DNA of 5,340 bases, from positions 1-5,340 of the forward strand of contig JAGWYI010000319.1 in the NCBI GenBank assembly GCA_018969455.1, written 5' to 3'. Source of the stretch: Bacteroidota bacterium. GTDB taxonomy: Bacteria > Bacteroidota > Bacteroidia > Chitinophagales > Saprospiraceae. Positions within the stretch are counted from its first letter, which is position 1. Every line of letters starts with the position of its first letter. A program made the position numbers and the translations under genes. A model generated the notes under the pieces. It saw nothing but the letters and a program-made list of their open reading frames with translations, was not told where the DNA came from and ran no database searches. Of the stretch, positions 1 through 5,340 are shown in pieces.

Positions 1-762
1 CTTCAGAATGGCCAATGATTCGGCCAAATAAGCAAATCCTTTGCGGGTTTCAGAAACTTTCATTGCCACAAACAAGAGGGCAAATGCGCCATCCTGCATC
101 CCTAATTCAGATTTAAACCGATTTCTTTCCGCCAAATTTGAAGGTTTAAATACCTGAATATCAATCGGATTGGGAATATTTCGAACCACTGAATGACGCA
201 ACAAGCTGCTTTGCAATGCTACCTTTTGCAACCAGGCACTACACGTAACATATTGAATATCAGAGGGATATTTATCTGTCTTTTTTTTCCAGATTCTGTG
301 CGACAAGTCGGAAGGGCTTTGCCAGCGCAGATAGGCACAATTGCCACATGATTCCTCAAAATGCATACAACCCCGGCTATAATGACAGCCCCCTGTAAAT
401 GTCCACATATCGTGGAGGGTCCAAACCAAAGGCTTACCCGTGCCGACAAGCGCCTGCAAACCCGACAATGACAGAAAACCCTGATTAATCCAGTGCAGGT
501 GAATGATATCGGCCTGCTGAATCAGCGGGTGATTCGCAACATTGTGCCCAAAATTGGCCAAAGAAAAAGAAAATCGAACCGATTTGTCGTGTTCAAATGG
601 TAAAAACAGCAGGCGCTCGGCATAAAATGGCCATTTTGATTTGAAATCTTCCGAGAAAAGGATGTCGGCCTGAATGCCTGATCTTTGCAATGCAAGTTGC
701 AATCTGCGTGCAGCCACCCCGGCGCCGCCGTGTTTGTATGTATTCAGCAATACCACTCTCAT
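1..762 (-). CDS. Family 4-type glycosyltransferase (WcaC-like), 3' end missing at left edge
   Basis: I translated this frame by hand: it starts with ATG at 762-760 and stays open for 254 codons to base 1, so the C-terminal part (most of the nucleotide-sugar-binding domain) lies outside. The N-terminus has a GT-B style nucleotide-fold start followed by HGGAGVAARR (residues 11-20), then DIIHLHWINQGFLS (85-98), WTLHDMWTFTGGCHY (114-128), and a cysteine cluster C126, C132, C139, C142. INPxD-like sequence NIPNPID (195-201) and the start of the second domain (FVAMKVSETRKGFAYL, 231-246) follow. These match GT4 enzymes of colanic-acid and exopolysaccharide clusters, which transfer a sugar from an activated donor to a membrane-linked acceptor in the cytoplasm. 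Donor and acceptor cannot be told. Its ATG overlaps the stop of the upstream methyltransferase (ATGA), implying translational coupling in one operon. A run of eight A (minus strand, 288-281) lies inside the gene, but the frame stays intact. Confidence 0.88.
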   Translation of the reverse strand, partial: MRVVLLNTYKHGGAGVAARRLQLALQRSGIQADILFSEDFKSKWPFYAERLLFLPFEHDKSVRFSFSLANFGHNVANHPLIQQADIIHLHWINQGFLSLSGLQALVGTGKPLVWTLHDMWTFTGGCHYSRGCMHFEESCGNCAYLRWQSPSDLSHRIWKKKTDKYPSDIQYVTCSAWLQKVALQSSLLRHSVVRNIPNPIDIQVFKPSNLAERNRFKSELGMQDGAFALLFVAMKVSETRKGFAYLAESLAILK

Positions 763-1544
763 AACTTGCGCTGGTGCAACAGGGTGTAATTGTGGCAACC
801 TTTTTCTTTTCTAACAAGAATGTAGCCAAATTCCATCAAATCGGTAAGCGCTTTCCGGATTCTTCGCATGTAATGCCGATCAAAATGATGTGCAGCCGAC
901 TCATCAAATTCAATACAAAGGACGTCGATGGAAACTTGGTCGGAAATAATAGATTCAATTACTTGATATTCAGCACCTTCAATATCCATTTTTAACAAAT
1001 CTATGTGTTCATGCCCAAGGCGTTTCATGACGGTTATCAGGCGTTCGACCGGAACTTCGATGTATTGTTCGGTTTGTTGTAAATTAACGATAGAATGGGA
1101 TACAAACGATTCATTTCCAGGTGCATAAAAGCGCAAAGTGGTATCGGCATTCCAAATCCCAATTGGATGCAAGCGCATTTTTTCGGCCAAATGGGCAGGG
1201 TAGGGGGGATACACGCCTTCCAGACAGGTGGCACATTGGCTCTGTTTTCCCAAACGCAAATCGGCCTGCACATTCGTTACATGGGCTATGGCCCGCGGCG
1301 TTGGGTCAAAAATGTGCACCATACAATCAGAGCGATTGGCCAGGGCAAGGTCGAAGGAGATGTCTTCCCCCGCCCCAATAAGGTAACATACTGCATCGGC
1401 TGAAAACGGAATATTTGGAACAATCCAACCGCCATACTTAGAACCCAGGCGCTCAACCGGCAGCTCCACATGGATTGGCAAGCCCAAGGCGGGTTCTGTC
1501 CATTTATAAAAACGCGACTCCAAACTGCGCAGGATACTTTTCAT
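759..1544 (-). CDS. FkbM family SAM-dependent methyltransferase
   Basis: This 261-residue protein carries the features of FkbM-type O-methyltransferases (Methyltransf_21). A SAM-binding loop YLIGAGEDISFD sits at residues 54-65. The acidic end of the second strand is HIFDPTPRAI (77-86). The family signature LLKMDIEGAEYQVIES is at 183-198, and IEFDE (211-215) ends the next strand. Length is normal for the family, and no signal peptide or membrane segment is visible. Members methylate sugar hydroxyls of surface polysaccharides, glycolipids or secondary metabolites. The neighbouring glycosyltransferases favour a surface glycan here, but the substrate is unknown. It is the first gene of a minus-strand operon, with the glycosyltransferase start overlapping its TGA by 4 bases. 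The ATG at 1544-1542 shares bases with a plus-strand ATG at 1543-1545 (TCATGA); no clear Shine-Dalgarno sequence precedes it, as is usual in Bacteroidota. Confidence 0.9.
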   Translation of the reverse strand: MKSILRSLESRFYKWTEPALGLPIHVELPVERLGSKYGGWIVPNIPFSADAVCYLIGAGEDISFDLALANRSDCMVHIFDPTPRAIAHVTNVQADLRLGKQSQCATCLEGVYPPYPAHLAEKMRLHPIGIWNADTTLRFYAPGNESFVSHSIVNLQQTEQYIEVPVERLITVMKRLGHEHIDLLKMDIEGAEYQVIESIISDQVSIDVLCIEFDESAAHHFDRHYMRRIRKALTDLMEFGYILVRKEKGCHNYTLLHQRKL

Positions 1545-1599
1545 GAAAATTTGTCGTTATTTTGGGCCAAAATTCCATATTTTTTCGAACATTTCTGTC
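1545..1599. promoter_or_regulatory. Compact divergent intergenic region with 15-base odd palindrome (1559-1573)
   Basis: Fifty-five bases separate the methyltransferase start (minus) from the preferred glycosyltransferase start (plus). At the centre is ATTTTGG-G-CCAAAAT (1559-1573), a perfect 7-base inverted repeat around one central G. Its position between two divergent genes is where an operator would be expected, and both promoters must be here or inside the opposite gene. I found only imperfect matches to the Bacteroidota -7 box on the plus strand: TATTTTTT at 1578-1585 (seven of eight positions if TAnnTTTG is the target) without a well-spaced -33 TTTG. The regulatory role is inferred; only the palindrome is directly seen. 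Confidence 0.35.
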
Positions 1600-2490
1600 A
1601 TGCCTTCCCAAGTTCCTGTATTGTTTTTGGTTTTTAACCGCCCCGACCATACCCGCCAAAGCCTCGCGCGCATCCGCCAGGCAAAACCTCCCGTTTTGTA
1701 TGTGCACTGCGACGGTCCGCGTGCCGATCGTAAAGGCGAATTGGAAAAAGTGGCTAAGGTTCAAGAAATTATAGCAGAAATGGTGGATTGGGATTGCCGT
1801 TTACACACCTTTTATCGAAAGGAAAACAAAGGATTACGCAATGGGGTATTTGAGGCCATCAGCTGGTTTTTTGAGCACGAGCCCATGGGCATCATTCTGG
1901 AAGATGATTGTTTGCCCGACCCAAGTTTCTTTCCTTTTTGTGCTGAATTGCTTGAATATTACAAAGATGACCCCGAAATCATGCACATTGGCGGTTCCAA
2001 TTTAGCAGAAGACTTCACCCAATCTTATCCGGCCAGTTATATTTTTTCCAAATTTTCATTTGTATGGGGCTGGGCTTCCTGGGCGCGCGCCTGGGAACGC
2101 ATGTCGTTTGAGTTTTCGGGATTGCCGGATTTTCCGACACCCGATTTACGGGCAGTATATATGAAACAAAAGTTTGAAGTAACGCAGCAAGGCCGCAACA
2201 ACTCCTGGGCTTATGCCTGGTTTTACACCATTTTGAACTTTAATGGATGGTGCATTGTTTCAAAAACAAACCTGATCCAAAATACGGGGGTAGGGGACCG
2301 GAATGCAACAAACACTCGGGGAACGAATCAGGACGCAAAACGACCGGCCGGAAACATGAAATTTCCGTTGATACATCCTGAACAGAAAGCACTTGTTCCT
2401 TCATTTGAAAAAAAATTCTTTTATACGTCTCAAAAAAAACGGCGCCGGCTTTTACTTTGGTACTTATTAACTAAAATCGGTTTGCGTTAA
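1600..2490 (+). CDS. GT-A glycosyltransferase, nucleotide-diphospho-sugar transferase / HlpA-like
   Basis: A 296-residue protein if it starts at 1600. It opens with PVLFLVFNRPDHT (residues 6-18) and YVHCDGPR (34-41), the usual N-terminus of this GT2-like family. IILEDDCLPDPSFF (98-111) supplies the acidic DxD-type metal and nucleotide-sugar site (E101-D102-D103). WGWASWARAW (156-165), SWAYAWFY (202-209) and LIQNTGVGDRNATNTRG (225-241) are further family blocks. It should transfer a sugar in the cytoplasm during surface-glycan synthesis; donor and acceptor are unknown. The C-terminus is basic then hydrophobic (KKRRRLLLWYLL, 279-290), which may hold it at the inner membrane. An in-frame ATG at 1543 would add 19 residues and has an AGGA at 1531-1534, but it overlaps the divergent start and the extra residues lie outside the family core, so 1600 is preferred. 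An exonuclease gene follows 9 bases after the stop. Confidence 0.87.
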   Translation: MPSQVPVLFLVFNRPDHTRQSLARIRQAKPPVLYVHCDGPRADRKGELEKVAKVQEIIAEMVDWDCRLHTFYRKENKGLRNGVFEAISWFFEHEPMGIILEDDCLPDPSFFPFCAELLEYYKDDPEIMHIGGSNLAEDFTQSYPASYIFSKFSFVWGWASWARAWERMSFEFSGLPDFPTPDLRAVYMKQKFEVTQQGRNNSWAYAWFYTILNFNGWCIVSKTNLIQNTGVGDRNATNTRGTNQDAKRPAGNMKFPLIHPEQKALVPSFEKKFFYTSQKKRRRLLLWYLLTKIGLR

Positions 2491-2499
2491 ATAATATCC

Positions 2500-3042
2500 A
2501 TGAATTACATCATATATGATCTGGAGGCAACTTGCTGGGAACATCCTCCCCCTGGTTATGTGCAGGAAACCATCGAAATTGGCGCATTCCGGGTAAATCA
2601 ATTCGGGGAAGTGCGCGGCAAATACAATCGCTTTATCAAACCCGTGGTACACCCCATTCTGTCGCCTTTTTGTCGAAACCTGACCACCATCACCCAGGAA
2701 GATGTAAACCGGGCCAAAACATTTCCGGAAGTCATTGAAGAATTTCAACATTGGGCATACATGGATGAAAGCGAGTATGTGTTGTGTTCCTGGGGAAGTT
2801 TTGATCGAAAAATGTTTGCCAGCGACTGTCGTTTGCACCGAATCGATTCCGCGTGGACGGAAAAGCACGTCAATTTGAAGGAGCAATACCGGATACACAA
2901 GCGCATGAAAAAGGGTGTGGGTTTGCGCAAGGCCGTTGAAATGGAAAACATAGAATTTTCAGGGATACACCACAGGGGCATATCCGATGCAGAAAATTTG
3001 ACCAAACTTTTTCTTAAGTACCTCGGCTACTGGAGTTTATAA
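2500..3042 (+). CDS. DEDDh 3'-5' exonuclease (ERI-1/KapD-like)
   Basis: A 180-residue single-domain exonuclease. Exo I motif YDLEATCW (residues 6-13) gives D7 and E9. LSPFCRNLTTITQEDV (54-69) is the substrate-loop block typical of the ERI-1/KapD branch. Exo II is WGSFDRKMF (98-106), giving D102, and Exo III is HHRGISDAENL (157-167), giving H158 and D163 with the DEDDh spacing. All five expected catalytic residues are present, so it should be an active, metal-dependent 3'-5' nuclease on RNA or single-stranded DNA; the natural substrate in bacteria is not settled. There is no polymerase or helicase domain. It starts 9 bases after the glycosyltransferase stop with an AT-rich leader and no Shine-Dalgarno, so it probably shares that transcript. 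Its TAA (3040-3042) directly abuts the stop of the convergent decarboxylase gene. Confidence 0.92.
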   Translation: MNYIIYDLEATCWEHPPPGYVQETIEIGAFRVNQFGEVRGKYNRFIKPVVHPILSPFCRNLTTITQEDVNRAKTFPEVIEEFQHWAYMDESEYVLCSWGSFDRKMFASDCRLHRIDSAWTEKHVNLKEQYRIHKRMKKGVGLRKAVEMENIEFSGIHHRGISDAENLTKLFLKYLGYWSL

Positions 3043-4461
3043 TCAGGAAGCGTAGGGAGAATCGTATCCGAGAATGCTCAACATCGAATCGGCATCTTGT
3101 TCCTGAAATACTTCCCAATCTACAAAATCGCCATGGTAATCGCGGTTGATCAATACATGTCGGGGTGAAGGAATCAGGCAGTGTTTCAAGCCTCCGTAGC
3201 CACTAAGCGCCTCTTGATAAGCGCCGGTATGAAAAAATCCGAGGTAGAGCGGACCTTCTTTGCTTTCATCGTAGCTGGGTAAATACACCTGGTTGTTGTG
3301 TGCTTCCGAGTTGTAGTAATCGGCATTGTCGCAGCTGATTCCGCCTATATTAACACGTTGATATTCATTGCTCCAATGGTTAATTGGCAGCAAAATAAAA
3401 CGTTCTTTGATGCCCCAGGAGTCGGGTAGGGTATTGATCAAAGAATTGTCGAGCATATACCATTCTTCCGAATCGTTTTGCATCTTTTTACCAATAACGG
3501 AAAAAATGGTAGCCCCGCTTTCACCCACGGTGAATTTGCCGAATTCGGAGTAAATATCGGGTTCAGGAACCCCTTCATCGTCACATGCTTCCTTGATCAT
3601 GCGAACGATTTCGTTTACCATATAGGGGTAATCAAATTCAAAGCCCAGGGAATTTCGGATTGGCATACCTCCGCCGATGTTAAGTGCGGTTAGGGTAGGG
3701 CACATCTTACGAAGTTGGCAATAGGTACGAATTCCTTTTTTTAGTTCGCTCCAGTAATAAATGCTGTCTTTGATACCGGTATCTACAAAGAAATGCAGCA
3801 TTTTTACTTCAAATTTGGGGTTATTCTGCAGTTTTTCTTGGTAGAAGTTGAGGATTTGGCTCTGACGAATACCAAGGCGGGAAGTATAAAACTCAAAATT
3901 AGGCTCTTCTTCGGTGGCCATGCGCAAGCCAATGTTCATTTTAGGCTGGCGCAGCAAGGATTCGTACATGGCCAACTCTTCGGCATTATCGAGAACAGGA
4001 ATGGTTTTTTGGAAGCCCATGTTGATGAGCGCCATAATCCGTTCCACGTAGGGTCGGGGTTTGTACCCATTGTGTATGATGGTAATAGCCTTGTTTAGTT
4101 TGCCCAGTTTTTGCAGGCGCAACACCAGATCCACATCAAATGCCGAGGAGGTTTCGAGCCAGGTTCCGCTTTCGAGTACTTCATTGAGTACAAAAGCGAA
4201 GTGAGAGCTTTTGGTGCAGTAACAATAGTAATACTTGGCGTTGTAATTGTACCGTTGAATGGCATCGCGGAATAATTTACGCGCCATTTGAATTTTTTCA
4301 CCGATTTTGGGCAAATAGGTCAATTTCAATGGCGTTCCGTATTTTTGAACGAGATCATAAATATCGATCTCGTTGAAAAGCAGCCGATTGTCTTTCAAAC
4401 TGAAGCCATCTTGGGGAAAATCAAATGTCTGGGTTACCAGATCGTAGTAAGTATTTTTCAT
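3043..4461 (-). CDS. speA: PLP-dependent arginine decarboxylase, short Bacteroidota-type
   Basis: A 472-residue fold-type III PLP enzyme of the ornithine/diaminopimelate/arginine decarboxylase group. The PLP lysine is K84 in YCYCTKSSHFAF (79-90). TSRLGI (193-198) and LNIGGGMP (260-267) are phosphate-binding and barrel blocks. SEFGKFTVGESGA (305-317) replaces the EPGR block of ornithine decarboxylase. GISCDNADYY (374-383) supplies the C377-D378 pair, and GFFHTGAYQEALS (408-420) the PLP-contacting tyrosine Y414. It resembles the ~460-470-residue proteins annotated as arginine decarboxylase in Bacteroidota, which convert arginine to agmatine for polyamine synthesis in the cytoplasm. It is much shorter than E. 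coli SpeA (~660 residues). Agmatinase, often its neighbour, is not in this window. Substrate is inferred from family resemblance; another basic amino acid or carboxynorspermidine is possible. The ATG gives the N-terminus expected for the family; only a weak, distant GAGGG precedes it. It seems to have its own promoter. Confidence 0.87.
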   Translation of the reverse strand: MKNTYYDLVTQTFDFPQDGFSLKDNRLLFNEIDIYDLVQKYGTPLKLTYLPKIGEKIQMARKLFRDAIQRYNYNAKYYYCYCTKSSHFAFVLNEVLESGTWLETSSAFDVDLVLRLQKLGKLNKAITIIHNGYKPRPYVERIMALINMGFQKTIPVLDNAEELAMYESLLRQPKMNIGLRMATEEEPNFEFYTSRLGIRQSQILNFYQEKLQNNPKFEVKMLHFFVDTGIKDSIYYWSELKKGIRTYCQLRKMCPTLTALNIGGGMPIRNSLGFEFDYPYMVNEIVRMIKEACDDEGVPEPDIYSEFGKFTVGESGATIFSVIGKKMQNDSEEWYMLDNSLINTLPDSWGIKERFILLPINHWSNEYQRVNIGGISCDNADYYNSEAHNNQVYLPSYDESKEGPLYLGFFHTGAYQEALSGYGGLKHCLIPSPRHVLINRDYHGDFVDWEVFQEQDADSMLSILGYDSPYAS

Positions 4462-4513
4462 TATAAGCCAGGCCCTCTAATTCCTGCACGTGTAGGTGAA
4501 TGATAAGGCGCCG

Positions 4514-4546
4514 CAAATTTAAGGATTAGTTGAATGCCAGAGGCAA
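4514..4546 (-). promoter_or_regulatory. Candidate Bacteroidota-type promoter for the decarboxylase gene
   Basis: On the minus strand TAAATTTG (4521-4514) matches the Bacteroidota housekeeping -7 box TAnnTTTG at all specified positions. A TTG (4546-4544) lies 22 bases upstream, slightly longer than the usual ~19-21 spacing to the -33 element. Transcription would start near 4508 and give a leader of about 45-50 bases before the ATG at 4461, which is plausible. The match and spacing are seen directly; activity is inferred. Confidence 0.5.
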
Positions 4547-4648
4547 GTTGTTTTTTAGTTTGGCGTGCTGGAATGCAATTTTTTGAAGACAAGTGTGGCT
4601 GGAAGGCGAATCGAGCGGTTTAGGGATAATTCTCCGACCTCTATTTAA

Positions 4649-4664
4649 CATAATATAAATTATG
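4649..4664. repeat. Small AT-rich inverted repeat (6-base arms, 4-base spacer)
   Basis: CATAAT-ATAA-ATTATG is a perfect inverted repeat 18 bases past the stop of the Rrf2 gene and upstream of the decarboxylase promoter. It could be an operator half-site pair or a weak 3' hairpin. It lacks GC pairs and a following U-tract, so it is not a standard intrinsic terminator. In such AT-rich sequence a repeat of this size can arise by chance. Confidence 0.3.
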
Positions 4665-4681
4665 GAAAATAAACTAAGGAG

Positions 4682-5089
4682 TTACCCGACCAGATCTTGC
4701 AGCGTTTTTTTCTCCAATACGCCAAGTACCGCATCCCGGGCCTCCACAAACAACTGACTCATTCGACAAGTAGCCTCATCACAGGAATTGCATTTTTCAT
4801 GGAAATACAAACTTACACATGGCAACATGGCAATCGGACCGTCTACGATCCGAATCACGCTGGCCACACTCGTGTGGCTGGGATTATCACGCAGATAATA
4901 GCCGCCGCCTCGGCCTTTTTTGCTTTCCAACAACCGGGCATTCCTGAGTTCCAACAAAATATTTTCCAGAAATTTGATCGGAATCTGCTTCTTTTCTGCA
5001 ATCTCGCTAATTAAAACGGGGCCTTCTGTGTACCGTCCCGCCAAATAGCCCAAAGCCTTAATGGCATATTGTGCTTTCTTCGACAACAT
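4682..5089 (-). CDS. Rrf2 family transcriptional regulator with four-cysteine cluster
   Basis: A 135-residue protein, typical Rrf2/IscR size. The N-terminal winged helix-turn-helix covers about residues 1-68: LSKKAQYAIKAL (2-13) opens it, IPIKFLENILLELRNARLLES (36-56) is the recognition region, and the wing is KGRGGGYYLRDNP (58-70). The C-terminal part carries C91, C100, C103 and C108 (PCVS at 90-93, then KCNSCDEATC at 99-108), in the loop where IscR and NsrR bind an Fe-S cluster, although the spacing differs from the C-x5-C-x5-C of IscR. It should bind DNA as a dimer and respond to iron-sulphur, redox, nitric oxide or sulphur status; which one is not decidable. Similar Bacteroidota Rrf2 proteins often sit beside sulphate-assimilation genes, but none is seen here. 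It starts 14 bases after the TamB-like gene and has a good ribosome binding site, so it is probably co-transcribed with it. Confidence 0.93.
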   Translation of the reverse strand: MLSKKAQYAIKALGYLAGRYTEGPVLISEIAEKKQIPIKFLENILLELRNARLLESKKGRGGGYYLRDNPSHTSVASVIRIVDGPIAMLPCVSLYFHEKCNSCDEATCRMSQLFVEARDAVLGVLEKKTLQDLVG

Positions 5090-5095
5090 ATGGAT

Positions 5096-5101
5096 CTTCC
5101 T
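5096..5101 (-). promoter_or_regulatory. Ribosome binding site of the Rrf2 regulator
   Basis: AGGAAG on the minus strand lies 6 bases before the ATG at 5089. This is the only strong Shine-Dalgarno-like sequence in the window that is well placed before an accepted start, and it supports that ATG. It lies in the 14-base gap after the stop codon of the upstream gene. Confidence 0.6.
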
Positions 5102-5103
5102 TT

Positions 5104-5340
5104 TTATTTCTTTTTTAATTGTTGATTGGCGCCATGTATCAACTCATCCCAGGTATCAAACTCGCGCTTGAATGTAAGACCTATGCCATACCTGCCCCGC
5201 AACTGACCAATGGTAATATCAGGTTCGGTACGCTGATATATTTTCAAGCGCCAATTTCTATTTTCGGTCAGTTGAATTTCCAGCACCACATCCTCTCCTA
5301 AAAAACCATTGGTTGTGGTGGTTCCCTGACTGCCCACCCC
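5104..5340 (-). CDS. tamB: C-terminus of a TamB-like (DUF490) translocation/assembly protein, 5' end missing
   Basis: Seventy-eight codons and a TAA are present and the frame is open to the right edge; the GTG at 5337 is an internal valine rather than a likely start. The visible part reads as paired beta strands: FLGEDVVLEIQLTE, then NWRLKIYQRTEPD, then RYGIGLTFKREFDTWDELI near the end. The order 'hydrophobic strand, N/DGxxRLKxYxR strand, YxxGxGLxYxxEFDTxxEL' is that of the last strands of Bacteroidota TamB proteins, which are very long, inner-membrane anchored, and bridge the periplasm to help outer-membrane protein or lipid delivery. The assignment rests on only 78 residues, so another beta-rich envelope protein is possible. 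The Rrf2 gene follows 14 bases downstream. Confidence 0.62.
   Translation of the reverse strand, partial: GVGSQGTTTTNGFLGEDVVLEIQLTENRNWRLKIYQRTEPDITIGQLRGRYGIGLTFKREFDTWDELIHGANQQLKKK

Larger units (their letters stand above)
4462..4681. other. Non-coding region between the Rrf2 regulator and decarboxylase genes
   Basis: This 220-base gap between two co-directional minus-strand genes is the largest non-coding stretch here. It contains the candidate promoter at 4514-4546 and the AT-rich palindrome at 4649-4664. I see no credible small ORF, tRNA, or classical GC-rich hairpin with a T-tract, so termination of the regulator transcript is not explained by an obvious intrinsic terminator. The stretch 4641-4680 is notably AT-rich. 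Confidence 0.6.

Noticed and set aside
219..449. A short minus-strand frame inside the glycosyltransferase region read as a separate small gene
   Set aside because: It is out of frame with the continuous 254-codon glycosyltransferase reading from 762 to base 1, which carries clear GT4 motifs.
1095..1403. Open frames on the plus strand opposite the FkbM methyltransferase
   Set aside because: They are antisense to clear family motifs, with no recognisable protein features and no promoter or ribosome binding site.
2467..2898. A 143-codon open frame on the minus strand opposite the exonuclease
   Set aside because: It lies wholly within the well-supported DEDDh exonuclease gene, has no recognisable domain, and fits the pattern of a shadow frame in moderately GC-rich coding sequence.
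4567..4607. Imperfect direct repeat GCTGGAATGC / GCTGGAAGGC, 31 bases apart
   Set aside because: A 9-of-10 match between two sites in a 220-base region is expected about once by chance on a rough count; not listed as a feature.
4649..4664. The AT-rich hairpin as an intrinsic terminator of the Rrf2 gene
   Set aside because: The arms are only A/T apart from one terminal C-G pair and no T-tract follows on the minus strand, so stable termination is unlikely.
1..5340. CRISPR array, tRNA or rRNA genes, insertion sequences, retron-like or toxin-antitoxin elements
   Set aside because: No regular repeats, terminal inverted repeats, transposase motifs, structured RNA signatures or paired small genes were seen; nearly all of the window is accounted for by seven ordinary protein genes.

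Overview
The window looks like a chromosomal segment of a Bacteroidota bacterium. The evidence is indirect. Several starts lack a clear Shine-Dalgarno sequence. One non-coding gap holds a match to the Bacteroidota -7 promoter box (TAnnTTTG). The ~470-residue arginine-decarboxylase-type enzyme and the TamB-like C-terminus are of the kinds usual in that phylum. Base composition is moderate (roughly mid-40s % GC by eye). Genus cannot be decided from this window.

Layout, left to right. (1) Positions 1-1544, minus strand: a two-gene operon with an FkbM-family methyltransferase upstream and, overlapping its stop codon by 4 bases (ATGA), a family-4-type glycosyltransferase that runs off the left edge. 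(2) Positions 1545-1599: a short divergent gap with a 15-base odd palindrome. (3) Positions 1600-3042, plus strand: a GT-A-fold glycosyltransferase of the 'nucleotide-diphospho-sugar transferase / HlpA-like' type, then 9 bases later a DEDDh 3'-5' exonuclease. (4) Positions 3043-4461, minus strand: a PLP-dependent arginine-decarboxylase-type enzyme whose stop codon directly abuts that of the exonuclease. (5) Positions 4462-4681: a 220-base non-coding region with a good candidate promoter for the decarboxylase and a small AT-rich palindrome. (6) Positions 4682-5340, minus strand: an Rrf2-family regulator carrying four cysteines, preceded 14 bases upstream by the C-terminus of a TamB-like envelope protein that enters from the right edge.

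Functionally the left half is the edge of a surface-polysaccharide or glycoconjugate cluster, with two glycosyltransferases and a decorating methyltransferase. The exonuclease probably rides on the same transcript as the second glycosyltransferase. The right half is housekeeping: polyamine synthesis (arginine to agmatine), a probably Fe-S or redox-responsive regulator, and outer-membrane biogenesis. Every part falls into a recognisable family and I see no convincing new biological system. The points most worth a second look are the palindrome in the very compact divergent gap, the four-cysteine Rrf2 protein co-linear with tamB, and the zero-gap convergent stop codons.
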